In this document: piece after piece, positions 1-8,956 of the stretch | Position numbering within the stretch: the stretch's first letter is position 1 | How the letters are laid out: the number at the start of each line of letters is the position of its first letter | From: an uncultured Bacteroidales bacterium | Lineage (GTDB): Bacteria > Bacteroidota > Bacteroidia > Bacteroidales > UBA932 | Direction of reading: 5' to 3' | Assembly: GCA_947168525.1 (NCBI GenBank) | Contig: CAMVMG010000001.1 | Span: 457,088-521,087 of the forward strand | Length of the DNA stretch: 64,000 nt | Notes under the pieces: generated by a model | Seen by the model: the letters and a program-made list of their open reading frames with translations, nothing else | What the model was told of the DNA's origin: nothing | Database searches by the model: none | Program-made: the position numbers and the translations under genes

Positions 1-1200
1 TCCGCCGCCCTGGCGTCGGCCTATGCCGTGGCGTATCCGATGGGCGTGATAGGGGTAATCCTGGTAATTCTGCTGGGCAAAGCCCTGTTCAAGATAGAGC
101 CCCGGAAAGAGCTGGAGGCGCTGGAAGCCGCCGAGAGCACGGAATCCCAGGCCCGCCGCATGCACGTGGCCGTGGAGAATCCCGCCATCTTCGGCCAGAA
201 GCTGGGCATGGTCCTTCACGACTTTGGCGGCGGCTTCGTGGTTTCCCGTATCATGAAGGGGGAGGACATCCAGTTCCCCACGGCCGATACCATCCTGGCC
301 GAGGGTGATAAACTGCTGGTGGTCACCTCCCAGCAGGAGGTAGACCGGGTGCGGATCCTGTTCGGGGAGGAAGTCCCTATGCACCGGGAAGACTGGGTGG
401 AGAAAGACCATCACCTGGTAACCCGCCGCATCGTGGTCACCAAGCCTTCGCTCACCGGCCAGAAACTCAAGGACCTGCATTTCCGCGATGCCTTCGGCGT
501 CAGTGTAACCCGCGTGATCCGCGCCGGTGTGGAACTGGTGGCGGGCCCCAATCTCTATGTCCAGATGGGTGACGGGCTCATCTGCGTGGGTACGCAGGAA
601 AACATCGAACACCTGGCCCAAAAAGTGGGCAATTCCAACGACGCCCTCAACAAACCCAATCTGGTGCCCATCTTCCTGGGCATTGTGGTGGGAATCGTTT
701 TCGGCTCCATTCCCATCCGGTTCCCCGGCATCCCGCAGGCTATCAAGCTGGGGCTGGCCGGAGGCCCACTGATTATCGCCATCCTGCTGGGCTACTTCGG
801 CCCGCGCTACAAAATCACCACCTATACCACGGCTAGCGCCAACCTGATGATCCGGGAGATCGGCATTTCCCTGTTCCTGGCAGCCGTCGGCCTGGGCGCC
901 GGTGCCGATTTCTGGAGCTCCATCGTGGGCGGCGGTTACTGGTGGATCCTCTACGGTGCGCTAATCACGCTGGTCCCGCTCTGCATCACCTTTGTGGTGG
1001 CCCGGGCCCTGTGCCACTTGAACTTCTATCAGATCTGTGGCCTCATCAGCGGTTCCTGCACCAATCCGCCCGTACTGGCCTTTGCCCAGGGAATGTATGG
1101 AAGCGACTATACCTCTGTGAATTACGCTACCGTCTATCCGCTGTCCATGTTCCTACGGGTGCTGGTGGCCCAGGTACTTATCCTTCTAGCTTTCGCCTGA
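1..1200 (+). CDS. AspT/YidE-type membrane transporter (5'-truncated by window edge)
   Basis: The reading frame is already open at base 1, so the start lies outside the window. The protein aligns along its visible length with the complete paralogue at 8957-10639. Both have a membrane segment, then two RCK_C/TrkA_C-like regulatory domains (here about residues 55-210), then a second membrane block of five or six helices ending in a conserved NFxxICGLISG-type helix with a following Asn-Pro pair. Family knowledge points to the AspT/YidE/YbjL duplication family, which exchanges small carboxylates or amino acids across the inner membrane; the substrate cannot be read from sequence. It lies directly upstream of the NUDIX gene (1 bp gap), so the two may be cotranscribed. 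Confidence 0.85.
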   Translation, partial: SAALASAYAVAYPMGVIGVILVILLGKALFKIEPRKELEALEAAESTESQARRMHVAVENPAIFGQKLGMVLHDFGGGFVVSRIMKGEDIQFPTADTILAEGDKLLVVTSQQEVDRVRILFGEEVPMHREDWVEKDHHLVTRRIVVTKPSLTGQKLKDLHFRDAFGVSVTRVIRAGVELVAGPNLYVQMGDGLICVGTQENIEHLAQKVGNSNDALNKPNLVPIFLGIVVGIVFGSIPIRFPGIPQAIKLGLAGGPLIIAILLGYFGPRYKITTYTTASANLMIREIGISLFLAAVGLGAGADFWSSIVGGGYWWILYGALITLVPLCITFVVARALCHLNFYQICGLISGSCTNPPVLAFAQGMYGSDYTSVNYATVYPLSMFLRVLVAQVLILLAFA

Positions 1201-1201
1201 C

Positions 1202-1792
1202 ATGATGGACTTGGTTTACCCGTCTTCCACGGCGCCGGTTTATCCCCGGCCGTCCGCCAGTCATCCAGGCCATGTCCCTGCACAGGACCAGGAGATGCTG
1301 CCGCTGATCGAGCCCTCCGGCATCGTCTATGGCCAGGCCACCCGCGCCTATTGCCATAGCGGGTCCAAGGCATTGCATCCAGTAGTGCACCTGCACATCA
1401 TAGACCGGGAAAGCCGCATCTATCTTCAGAAAAGGTCGATGGAGAAAGACCTGCTGCCAGGCTATTGGGATACGGCGGTGGGCGGGCATGTCACCTACGG
1501 GGAATATGTCCAGGAAGCCCTTTTCCGGGAAGCCGGAGAGGAGTTGGGCCTGCAGGCGTTCAATCCCGTTTTCATCGGCACCAACATGTGGGAGACCGAG
1601 CGGGACCGGGAACTTGTCTTTGTCTATGCCATGGTGGGCCATCCGGATCTGGCTCCGGACAATGCAGAGGTGACGGAAGGTCGATGGTGGACGCCCGCGG
1701 AACTGGAAACCGCCATGGGAAAAAGGATCCTCACGCCCAATTTCGAGCACGAGTACCGTGCCATCAAAGACGCCCTGGCCGCCCTTCTGTAG
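1202..1792 (+). CDS. NUDIX hydrolase
   Basis: A complete Nudix box is visible about two thirds along (G-x5-E-x7-REAGEELGL), the Mg-binding motif of enzymes that cleave nucleoside diphosphate linkages. A conserved LHPVVHLHI-type strand precedes it, as in the MutT/isopentenyl-diphosphate-isomerase-like subgroup common in Bacteroidales. The start is uncertain. ATG 1202 lies 1 bp after the upstream stop, but the first 31 residues are Pro/Ser-rich and not domain-like, so ATG 1295 would give a more typical 165-residue protein. It sits ahead of the SpoIID-fusion and ampG genes. The substrate is unknown. Confidence 0.85.
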   Translation: MMDLVYPSSTAPVYPRPSASHPGHVPAQDQEMLPLIEPSGIVYGQATRAYCHSGSKALHPVVHLHIIDRESRIYLQKRSMEKDLLPGYWDTAVGGHVTYGEYVQEALFREAGEELGLQAFNPVFIGTNMWETERDRELVFVYAMVGHPDLAPDNAEVTEGRWWTPAELETAMGKRILTPNFEHEYRAIKDALAALL

Positions 1793-1826
1793 GATTTTCC
1801 CGGAAAAAGCCGTAACTTTAAGCGCT

Positions 1827-4034
1827 ATGGCAACAGATATCGACAAATTTGTACACGACCAGCTGTCGGTGTGGCCCGCTGTCGCGGCCAAGTACCGCTG
1901 CCTCAAGCGAGCCAATACCCGCACCCTGTCGTACGGGGGTATCCTGGTCACCCTGCAGTCCAATCCCGGACGGCTTCCCATCTTCGACCATGGCTGCCCC
2001 CTGTGCGAAGAGAATTACATGGCGCATCAGCACACCCTGCCCTTCGAGGGGCGCAAGGGCCGGAAATACAATATCCTGGTAAACCGGGCCCCCATCTTTC
2101 CCAATCACCTGGTAATCACGCGGGACATCCATGTCCCCCAAACCATCTGGCACCGCTTTCCGGACATGCTGGACCTGGCCTCGTCCCTGGGTGACTATCT
2201 GGTTTTTTACAACAGCCCCAATAGCGGTACCACCGTGCCGGGCCATGCCCATTTTCAGGCTTGTCCCCGGGGGTATATGCCCCTGGAGCGCGCTGCAGAC
2301 CGCCTATTACGGTCGGTTGCCGCTGCTGGCGGAGAGGTCCCTCAGGAGCAGCAGTCCCACCTGGAGTTCGTGGCTTCCGTGCGGGATGCGCAACTGTTCC
2401 ATTACAAGCATTTCACCCGCGGGGTGTTCATGCTGCGGGCGCTCACGGCCAAGAGCATGTCCAAAATGTTCTACCGGCTCCTGGACTGCCAGACGCTGGT
2501 GGGGGAGGAAACCGAGCCCCGGTTTAACGCTTTCGCCTGGTGCGCGGAAGGGGAGTTCCGGGCCCTGGTGACCATCCGGGGCAACGACCTTCCCCGCCAC
2601 TATTTTGCGGAAGGGGAAGAGAACTTTTCCATCCGGCCCGGCGCTGCCGACATGGCCGGGTTTGTGGTAGTCCCCGAGGTAAAGGACTTCGACCGCATCG
2701 ACGCACGGATTCTGGGAGAGATTTTGGATGATGTGAGCATCTCTGAAGAAGAGGAGAAACGCCTGCTGTGGCGCCTGGTGCGCACCCAGCCCAAGATTGA
2801 GGTGGGCATTTTGGCTGCCCCGGAGATCACCTTCGAGATTATCTCGGACGGAGCCGGCCCCCAGAAAGTGTGCTACCGGGAGGGCAAGATCGACTACAAC
2901 GGTATGCTCTACGACGAACTGGTCTTCGAAGCCCAGTCCGTATCCACGCTGTTTGCCGAGCCTTCCTTCATCCTTCATCACGTAACCATCGGCAAGGAAT
3001 TTCACTGGGAGCGGCAACAGGAAGAGCGTTTTGCCGGCGCGCTCAAGTTTATCGTGGACGAGGGAAAAGTCCAGGCGGTGAATATCATCGGATTGGAAGA
3101 CTATCTTCTCAGTGTCATCGCCTCCGAGATGCGTGCCACTGCCCATCCCGAGTTCCTCAAGGCCCACGCGGTGATTTCCCGTTCGTGGGTGATGTCGCTC
3201 ATTCAAAAGCGGCGGGCTCCCCGGGCACAGTCCGGCGGACCGGCCCTTCCCGGCTCGCCTTCCCTGGTCACCTGGCTGGACGGGAAAAGGGCTTCGGAGC
3301 GGGCCGATGCATCCGCCCGGGAAATCCGCCGTTGGTTCAATCATGAGGACCATCGCCGCTTCGATGTCTGTGCCGACGACCATTGCCAGCGGTATCAGGG
3401 CCTGACCATGGTCGTGGGGGAGGCCGTGCGTGCCGCCATCGACGAGACCTGGGGTCAGGTGTTGCGTTATGACGGCGCTCTGGTGGACGCCCGCTTCCAC
3501 AAGTGCTGCGGCGGGCGTACGGAAAAGTTCAGTTCGGCCTGGGAAGATATCGATTATCCCTACCTGACCGTAAAGGAAGATCCCTGGTGCAATACCCGGG
3601 ACAAAGCCATCCTCTCCCAGGTGCTCAACGACTACGATCTTCAGACGCAGGACTTCCACGACTGGGAAGTCCGCTATACCCGGGAGGAGTTCTCTGCCCT
3701 TTTCGCCGAAAGGTCCGGCCTGGACCTGGGGGCCGTCCAAAGCCTGGAGGTCCTGGAGCGCGGCGGGTCCGGGCGTATTGTCCGGCTTCGGGTTCAGGGG
3801 GAAAAAGGCTCCGTTATCATCGGCAAGGAACTGATTATCCGGAAATTCTTTTCCAGGAGCCACTTGTACAGTTCCTGGTTCGACGTGTCTTTCGAAGGGC
3901 CGGAAATCGTGTTCCGCGGACATGGATGGGGGCATGGCGTAGGGCTCTGCCAGATTGGTGCAGCCGTGATGGCCGCTTCCGGGAAAGGGTATCGTGAAAT
4001 CCTGTCGTTCTATTATCCCGGCTCTGTCTTATGA
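1827..4034 (+). CDS. HIT-like (DUF4922-type) and SpoIID/LytB fusion protein
   Basis: This 735-residue protein has two parts. The N-terminal half (about 1-330) carries a GHAHFQA histidine motif near residue 140 resembling the HxHxQ active site of HIT/GalT-type nucleotidyl hydrolases and phosphorylases; I assign it to the DUF4922-type family. The C-terminal half (about 350-735) is a SpoIID/LytB domain, with a GLEDYLLSVIASEM motif near 420 and the closing GWGHGVGLCQIGA motif near 700. SpoIID enzymes are lytic transglycosylases acting on denuded glycan, or amidase enhancers. No signal peptide is seen, which is odd for a wall-active domain. ATG 1827 is chosen because the upstream extension overlaps the NUDIX gene and is not domain-like. 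Its stop overlaps the ampG start (ATGA), so the two are translationally coupled and probably share a role in peptidoglycan fragment recycling. Confidence 0.8.
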   Translation: MATDIDKFVHDQLSVWPAVAAKYRCLKRANTRTLSYGGILVTLQSNPGRLPIFDHGCPLCEENYMAHQHTLPFEGRKGRKYNILVNRAPIFPNHLVITRDIHVPQTIWHRFPDMLDLASSLGDYLVFYNSPNSGTTVPGHAHFQACPRGYMPLERAADRLLRSVAAAGGEVPQEQQSHLEFVASVRDAQLFHYKHFTRGVFMLRALTAKSMSKMFYRLLDCQTLVGEETEPRFNAFAWCAEGEFRALVTIRGNDLPRHYFAEGEENFSIRPGAADMAGFVVVPEVKDFDRIDARILGEILDDVSISEEEEKRLLWRLVRTQPKIEVGILAAPEITFEIISDGAGPQKVCYREGKIDYNGMLYDELVFEAQSVSTLFAEPSFILHHVTIGKEFHWERQQEERFAGALKFIVDEGKVQAVNIIGLEDYLLSVIASEMRATAHPEFLKAHAVISRSWVMSLIQKRRAPRAQSGGPALPGSPSLVTWLDGKRASERADASAREIRRWFNHEDHRRFDVCADDHCQRYQGLTMVVGEAVRAAIDETWGQVLRYDGALVDARFHKCCGGRTEKFSSAWEDIDYPYLTVKEDPWCNTRDKAILSQVLNDYDLQTQDFHDWEVRYTREEFSALFAERSGLDLGAVQSLEVLERGGSGRIVRLRVQGEKGSVIIGKELIIRKFFSRSHLYSSWFDVSFEGPEIVFRGHGWGHGVGLCQIGAAVMAASGKGYREILSFYYPGSVL

Positions 4035-5314
4035 AATCCCGTTCTCCCTGGCTCTGGGTGCCCACCCTTTATTTTGCAGAGGGCATTCCCTACTTCGTTG
4101 TGAACAACATCTCCGTGATCCTGTTCAAGAAGATGGGGATGGGCAATGCCGATATGGCCTTGTACACCAGCCTCCTGTACCTACCCTGGCTGGTCAAACC
4201 CTTCTGGAGCCCCTTTGTGGACATCCTCCGAACCAAACGCTGGTGGGTTTTGGCCATGCAACTGCTTATGACGGCCCTTTTCCTGGGGCTGTCCTTTTCT
4301 CTGCCGGGACGGACCGGAGCGGAGGTTTCCCTGTTCATGGTGACGCTGGTGCTTTTCTGGATTACGGCTTTTGCATCGGCCACGCACGATATCGCTGCCG
4401 ACGGGTTTTATATGCTGGCCCTCACGGGCAAGGAACAGTCGCTGTTTGTAGGAATCCGGACCACCTTTTACCGGATTGCCAACCTTTTTGTCCAGGGGGC
4501 GCTGGTGGTGCTGGCGGGCGTGCTGGAAAACCGGACGGGGAATATTCCCCGTTCCTGGCGCCTGACGCTCCTGTGTGCGGCCGTTATCTGGGCGGCCCTG
4601 TCTCTGTATCATCTGTGGGCCCTGCCCGCGCCGCCAGCCGACGCTGTTCGCCGGCAGCATTCCGCCAGGGCGGTTCTGAGCGAGTTCGCCCGTACGTTCA
4701 CCACATTTTTCCGTAAGCCGCTGGCCTGGGCAGGCATTGCTTTCATGCTGCTCTATCGCCTTCCGGAGGCGTTCGCCCTCAAGATTCTTCCCGCCTTTCT
4801 GGTAGATCCGCTCTCCGATGGCGGCATGGGGCTTTCTACGGTAGACTTTGGCCTTATCAACAATACGGTAGGGGTGGTGGGCATTGTGGCCGGGGGCATC
4901 CTGGGCGGAGTGTATGTGTCCCGCCGCGGGCTCAGGAACTCCCTCTGGCTCATGGCGGCCGCGCTGGCCCTTCCTTGCGCGGTCTATCTGTACATGGCAC
5001 TGGTCCAGGCGGTTCCGCTGTGGGTAGTTGGCGTGTGCGTCTTTATCGAGCAGTTCGGCTACGGTTTCGGCTTCACGGCCTATTCGCTCTATATGATCTA
5101 TGTGTCGGAAGGAGAATTCAAAACCTCGCACTATTCCCTGTGCACCGCTTTCATGGCGGCGTCCATGATGCTGCCCGGCCTGGTGGCCGGCATCCTGCAG
5201 GAAGCCATGGGATATGCGTGGTACTTCGGCCTGGTACTCCTCTGCAGCCTGGCCACCGCAGCGGCCGTTGTCATCGCCCGTCGGGGCCTCCCGGCCGACT
5301 TCGGCCAGAAGTAG
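4031..5314 (+). CDS. ampG: AmpG-type muropeptide permease (MFS)
   Basis: A 427-residue, roughly 12-helix major facilitator. The N-terminus (LYFAEGIPYF, then KPFWSPFVDILRTKRWW) matches the AmpG/PAT family, which imports anhydromuropeptides or acetyl-sugar fragments across the inner membrane. A conserved THDIAADGFY stretch sits in the central loop, as in AmpG. Its ATG overlaps the stop of the SpoIID fusion by four bases. With namZ and murI on the opposite strand a few kilobases away, the context supports cell-wall recycling. Orthology to true ampG rather than a paralogous sugar importer is inferred from sequence pattern only. Confidence 0.82.
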   Translation: MKSRSPWLWVPTLYFAEGIPYFVVNNISVILFKKMGMGNADMALYTSLLYLPWLVKPFWSPFVDILRTKRWWVLAMQLLMTALFLGLSFSLPGRTGAEVSLFMVTLVLFWITAFASATHDIAADGFYMLALTGKEQSLFVGIRTTFYRIANLFVQGALVVLAGVLENRTGNIPRSWRLTLLCAAVIWAALSLYHLWALPAPPADAVRRQHSARAVLSEFARTFTTFFRKPLAWAGIAFMLLYRLPEAFALKILPAFLVDPLSDGGMGLSTVDFGLINNTVGVVGIVAGGILGGVYVSRRGLRNSLWLMAAALALPCAVYLYMALVQAVPLWVVGVCVFIEQFGYGFGFTAYSLYMIYVSEGEFKTSHYSLCTAFMAASMMLPGLVAGILQEAMGYAWYFGLVLLCSLATAAAVVIARRGLPADFGQK

Positions 5315-5345
5315 GTGGAGGCTAACAGACTGTTTCTCAACTACA

Positions 5346-5391
5346 TAACTATAGTTCCTGTGCATCACACGATGCACAGGAACTATAGTTA
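5346..5391. terminator. Perfect 21-bp hairpin between convergent genes
   Basis: Bases 5346-5366 pair perfectly with 5371-5391, leaving a 4-base loop (ACAC). It lies between the ampG stop (5314) and the convergent stop at 5422, so a bidirectional terminator is the simplest reading. There is no clean T-tract on either side. It is nested inside a second inverted repeat (5315-5325 with 5412-5422). Confidence 0.6.
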
Positions 5392-5421
5392 AACGGTTAA
5401 TAGTTAATTAATTAGCCTCCA

Positions 5422-6825
5422 CTAGCGGTAAATGTTGTACTGGTTGTACAGTGAGCCGTACATCTGTCCCAGTACCTCCAGGAAGGGCTCGCCCTCGAAG
5501 ACGGTGGTGCGGTAAACCGTATTGTCTACCAGGTAGTACTCGATACCGTTCATGACGATAACCTCGTAGTCGTCTGGGAGGGAAGTGACCAGAGCGCCTG
5601 CGGGAGGGACGATGGTGGAGTACGATCCGGAAGCGGTGATGGTGTAGAACACCCCGTCCTGATAGAAGTACTCGGAGTTGGCGTAGGCGTAGCTCTGGAC
5701 CAGTCCAAGCATGTTGGCCAGCTCGTAGGCGCTTAGGGCGCGGGAGGCGTTGAGTGCGTAGTGCGAGTTCTGGGAAGCGATGCGGGCGTTGTTCTGGGCA
5801 ATGATCAGATTCTGCCGGGCTATCACGTTATAGTTGTCAAAGACCGTATTGTAGGTACGGTAGGTGTCGCAGTAGTAGGCAAAGCGGATGGCTCTGAGGA
5901 TGGCTCTGTCGATGGCCGCCTCCAGCGGGGTGCCAAAGGGCGGGCGGCAAATCACATAAGAGCCTCCGAAGGGACGGTAGTAGATTCCGTTGTAATAGTA
6001 GTAGTCGATACCCCAGTGGGTGATGCGGCGCCAACTGGGCGGCAGGGTGTGGATGCGGTATCCGTAGTAGTGCGGATGGTCGCCCCAGAAGTGTCCCGGA
6101 CGGTCCCAGGCAAGCGGGTCACGCAGGCGGGGGGCCACACGGTACATCTCATGGTTGTTGTCCACGCGGAAGTCGTCGTTATAGCGGTAGTTGAAACCGT
6201 TGTCACGATACGGCTCCTGCTGCTGCGGAGCTTTGTTCTCTACGGCGCTGCCGGAGAGCCCGCCCCGGTTGGCATTGGTGGCCCGTACGGTTCCGCCGGT
6301 TGCGGCGGAAGAGCTGGAACGGGTGCCGGAAGAGCGTCTGTCCTGCTGGGCCGACGTTCCGGAGGACCGGGTGGCACTGCCGGAGGACCGGGTAGTGGAA
6401 CCGGAGGACCGGGTGGTGATGCCGGTGTTGCTGCCGGAGGATCGGGTGCTGCCGTTGCCGGTGCTACGGGTGGTAGTGCCGGTGGAGCGGTTGCGTCGGT
6501 TGTCCTGCTGCACGGTGCCGGAAGAGCGGGTGGTGCCGTTGCCGGTACTACGGGTGGTAGTGCCGGTGGAGCGGTTGCGGTTGTCCTGCTGCACGGTGCC
6601 GGAAGAGTGGGTGGTGCTGCTGCCGGTACTACGGGTGGTAGTGCCGGTGGAGCGGCTGCGGTTGTCCTGCTGCACGGCTCCGGTGGAGCGGGTACTGGAG
6701 GAAGCGGAAGAGCGTGTGGTGCTGCCGCTGGTTCCGCGGGAGCGGGTCTGGGCAAGCATATCGGGTGCCGTGAGCATGGCCAGTGCCATTGCGAAAGTAA
6801 CGGCGGATGTCAAAATCCTTCTCAT
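5422..6825 (-). CDS. Secreted Ser/Thr/Arg-rich repeat protein with DUF6515-like C-terminus
   Basis: The protein has 467 residues and a clear signal peptide (MRRILTSAVTFAMALAMLTA, cleavage near residue 26). Residues about 30-170 are low-complexity Ser/Thr/Gly/Arg/Gln, built from a 27-residue unit encoded by 81-bp tandem repeats. The C-terminal 270 residues are Tyr/Asn-rich, with WGIDYYYYNGIYY and RPPFGTPL-type motifs and a late strand-rich block ending near YEVIVMNGIEYYLVDNTVYR. This recalls the DUF6515-type surface proteins of Bacteroidales. No catalytic motif is evident. An envelope or surface location is likely; function is unknown. It lies downstream of namZ on the same strand (20 bp gap). 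Confidence 0.75.
   Translation of the reverse strand: MRRILTSAVTFAMALAMLTAPDMLAQTRSRGTSGSTTRSSASSSTRSTGAVQQDNRSRSTGTTTRSTGSSTTHSSGTVQQDNRNRSTGTTTRSTGNGTTRSSGTVQQDNRRNRSTGTTTRSTGNGSTRSSGSNTGITTRSSGSTTRSSGSATRSSGTSAQQDRRSSGTRSSSSAATGGTVRATNANRGGLSGSAVENKAPQQQEPYRDNGFNYRYNDDFRVDNNHEMYRVAPRLRDPLAWDRPGHFWGDHPHYYGYRIHTLPPSWRRITHWGIDYYYYNGIYYRPFGGSYVICRPPFGTPLEAAIDRAILRAIRFAYYCDTYRTYNTVFDNYNVIARQNLIIAQNNARIASQNSHYALNASRALSAYELANMLGLVQSYAYANSEYFYQDGVFYTITASGSYSTIVPPAGALVTSLPDDYEVIVMNGIEYYLVDNTVYRTTVFEGEPFLEVLGQMYGSLYNQYNIYR
6446..6691. repeat. Three tandem 81-bp coding repeats
   Basis: Copies lie at 6446-6529 (84 bp, with a 3-bp insertion), 6530-6610 and 6611-6691. The phrase TTGTCCTGCTGCACGG recurs at 6500, 6581 and 6662, exactly 81 bp apart. 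Each unit encodes 27 residues in frame within the secreted repeat protein, so copy-number change would preserve the frame. Confidence 0.9.
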
Positions 6826-6844
6826 AGCATCTCAAGTTTAAAAG

Positions 6845-8083
6845 TTAGCGGTATAGGTAATATTTTTGGGAAACCGCCTTGAAATCTTCGGTATCCTTGT
6901 TCCAGAAATCAACGATGTCGGCTACTTTCAGACGCTTTCCGAAAGTAGTCCTTACATAATCCGTACCACAGACGATATCCAGCATCCGCGTGCTCTTGAG
7001 CGGGAAGGGACTATGGCCCGGGAAAAGTTCGTGGACGGCCTGCATCACGTAAAACTGGGTGAGGGTGATGGTGGCGGCCTCGTAGTCCGGATAGAAGAAC
7101 TGCACCCCGTGCACCAGCTTTCCGGAGAGCGACCCGGAGATGGGTTTGTAGTGGATGGTGCGGAAGGCAGTGCCCGGAATCTGGTAGCTGTCCAGCCGCT
7201 CTTTGAGCTTGTCGGCATCGATCCAGGTGGCGGCAAAGGTCTGGAAGGGGATGGTGTATCCCACGCCGATGTTCAGATGGCCCATTTCCCCGCAGATGCC
7301 GGCCGACGGATAGCCGGTGGCCGATTCCATGGAGGGGATGTTGGGTGAAGGGAGAATCCAGGGAAGGCCGGTGTCCCGGTACTGCATCCAGCGCTCCCAG
7401 CCCCGCATGGGAATGACCTGCAGCTTGCACCTCAGGGGCTCTTCCTTGCCATTCTGCCCCCGGTTCAGGCCTTCCTCGTTGATGAGTCCGGCCAGTTCGC
7501 CCACCGTGAGTCCGTATACGTAGGGGATGCGGAATTCGCTCACGAACGAGTGGAACCCTTCCTCTACATAGGGGCCTTCCACCTTCAGGCCGCCCAGGGG
7601 ATTGGGCCGGTCCAGTACCAGCACTTCGATATCGGCCTTGGCGCAGGCACGCATCACCAGGCCCAGGGTGGAAATGAAGGTATAGCTCCGGGTGCCCACG
7701 TCCTGGATGTCGTACACCATGATGTCGATTCCTTCCAGCATCTTGGCGGTGGGCTCACGGGTGGGACCGTACAGGGAATAGACCGGAAGGCCGGTCCTGG
7801 GGTCTTTGCTGCTTTCTACGTGGTCGCCGGCGTAGGCGTCGCCCCTAACCCCGTGCTCCGGGCCGTAGAGGGCCACCAGATTCACTTCGGGGGCTTCGAA
7901 GAGGATGTCGATGGTGGAGCGCAGCTGCCGGTCTACCCCGCTGGGGTTGGTGACCAGGCCGACGCGTTTGCCCTGCAACTCCTCGAAGCCGTAGCTTTCC
8001 AGCACCTCGATGCCGGGAATCACCTGGGCCCGCAGGCCGATGGCGAGCACAAGGGCAAGTACGGTTGTGGCTAATTTTTTCAT
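6845..8083 (-). CDS. namZ: Exo-beta-N-acetylmuramidase NamZ (DUF1343, GH171)
   Basis: A 412-residue protein with an N-terminal signal peptide ending near LRAQ (residue 20). The body matches DUF1343, now recognised as NamZ/GH171: GKRVGLVTNPSGVD near residue 40, ALYGPEHGVRGD near 90, VYDIQDVGTRSYTF near 150, LDRPNPLGG near 190 and a PSPNIPSMESATGYP block near 255. NamZ enzymes remove terminal N-acetylmuramic acid from the non-reducing end of peptidoglycan fragments, probably here in the periplasm. It lies 45 bp downstream of murI on the same strand and close to ampG, consistent with wall turnover. Confidence 0.9.
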   Translation of the reverse strand: MKKLATTVLALVLAIGLRAQVIPGIEVLESYGFEELQGKRVGLVTNPSGVDRQLRSTIDILFEAPEVNLVALYGPEHGVRGDAYAGDHVESSKDPRTGLPVYSLYGPTREPTAKMLEGIDIMVYDIQDVGTRSYTFISTLGLVMRACAKADIEVLVLDRPNPLGGLKVEGPYVEEGFHSFVSEFRIPYVYGLTVGELAGLINEEGLNRGQNGKEEPLRCKLQVIPMRGWERWMQYRDTGLPWILPSPNIPSMESATGYPSAGICGEMGHLNIGVGYTIPFQTFAATWIDADKLKERLDSYQIPGTAFRTIHYKPISGSLSGKLVHGVQFFYPDYEAATITLTQFYVMQAVHELFPGHSPFPLKSTRMLDIVCGTDYVRTTFGKRLKVADIVDFWNKDTEDFKAVSQKYYLYR

Positions 8084-8127
8084 GGATAGTGGTTTATGTA
8101 AAAACCAAATGGAACTTCAGTGCATTG

Positions 8128-8886
8128 TTAAACATGGCTCACCAGGGCGAAAATCCGTTGCAGCGAGTCTGGCTCTCCGGAGAAGTACAGGTCTACGGAG
8201 AAAGGACCTTCGCCGGTGGGGATACCCCTCTCTTGCAAGACGCGTACCGTTTGGCGGGCTACGGCGGGAGCCGGGTCTATCACCTGCACATCCGGACCGG
8301 CCAGGCGCTGGATTACCGGCTGCAGGAAAGGATAGTGCGTGCAGCCCAGGACGATGGTGTCTGCCCCGGCGTCCAGCAAAGGTTGCAGGGAGGCCCTTAC
8401 GGTGGATTCCGCCTCCGGGCCGTCCAGGATTCCGTTTTCTACCAGTTCTACGAATCCTTGCCCCACGTGTTCCACGATGCGAACGTCGTCTTCATAGAGG
8501 CCTCTGGTTTTCAAGTATTTGGAGCCTTTCAGGGTGCCGGCCGTGGCCAGGACGCCGATGGTACCGGTGCGGGTGCCTAACGCGGCGGGCTTTACGGCGG
8601 GTTCCATGCCGATGAACGGGACTGCCGGGTATTCTTCCCGCAGGGTGGCGATGGCGGCCGCGGTGGCGGTGTTGCAGGCTACCACGATGATGTCGGCCCC
8701 CATGCCCAGGAGGATGTCCGTGATGGCGCGGCCCCGGTCCTGGATGTATTCCGGCGTTTTCTCCCCATACGGGCAGTGGGCGTTATCAGAAAAATAGAGA
8801 TAACGCTCCTCAGGGAGCACTTTCACCAGTTCCCTGTAAACCGAAAGCCCGCCGCTTCCGGAGTCGAAAATACCGATCGATGCCAT
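8128..8886 (-). CDS. murI: Glutamate racemase
   Basis: A 252-residue cytosolic enzyme that makes D-glutamate for peptidoglycan stems. It shows the family hallmarks: IGIFDSGSGGLSV at the N-terminus (catalytic Asp/Ser region), YFSDNAHCPYG, the first catalytic cysteine in VACNTATA and the second in VLGCTHYPFL. ATG 8886 is chosen because residue 2 onward matches the family start; the frame stays open further upstream without similarity. A TATCTTTG -7 box on the minus strand (8894-8901) lies just upstream, so the message is nearly leaderless. It heads a probable murI-namZ transcript. Confidence 0.95.
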   Translation of the reverse strand: MASIGIFDSGSGGLSVYRELVKVLPEERYLYFSDNAHCPYGEKTPEYIQDRGRAITDILLGMGADIIVVACNTATAAAIATLREEYPAVPFIGMEPAVKPAALGTRTGTIGVLATAGTLKGSKYLKTRGLYEDDVRIVEHVGQGFVELVENGILDGPEAESTVRASLQPLLDAGADTIVLGCTHYPFLQPVIQRLAGPDVQVIDPAPAVARQTVRVLQERGIPTGEGPFSVDLYFSGEPDSLQRIFALVSHV

Positions 8887-8893
8887 GACAGTA

Positions 8894-8932
8894 CAAAGAT
8901 ACGTAATTTTACAAATAATAGTTGTATCTTTG
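8894..8932. promoter_or_regulatory. Divergent Bacteroidetes-type promoter pair
   Basis: Two TATCTTTG -7 boxes face away from each other: 8894-8901 on the minus strand for murI and 8925-8932 on the plus strand for the transporter at 8957. The -33 elements are weak. Confidence 0.6.
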
Positions 8933-8956
8933 CTTGGCAAAAAGCGGCTTTGAACT

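Noticed and set aside
5346..5391. CRISPR-like repeat
   Set aside because: A single hairpin with no spacers or further copies.
5761..6882. A 373-codon plus-strand frame rich in Gly/Val over the secreted repeat gene
   Set aside because: Its repeats merely mirror the 81-bp units; the minus-strand frame has a signal peptide and fits the family.
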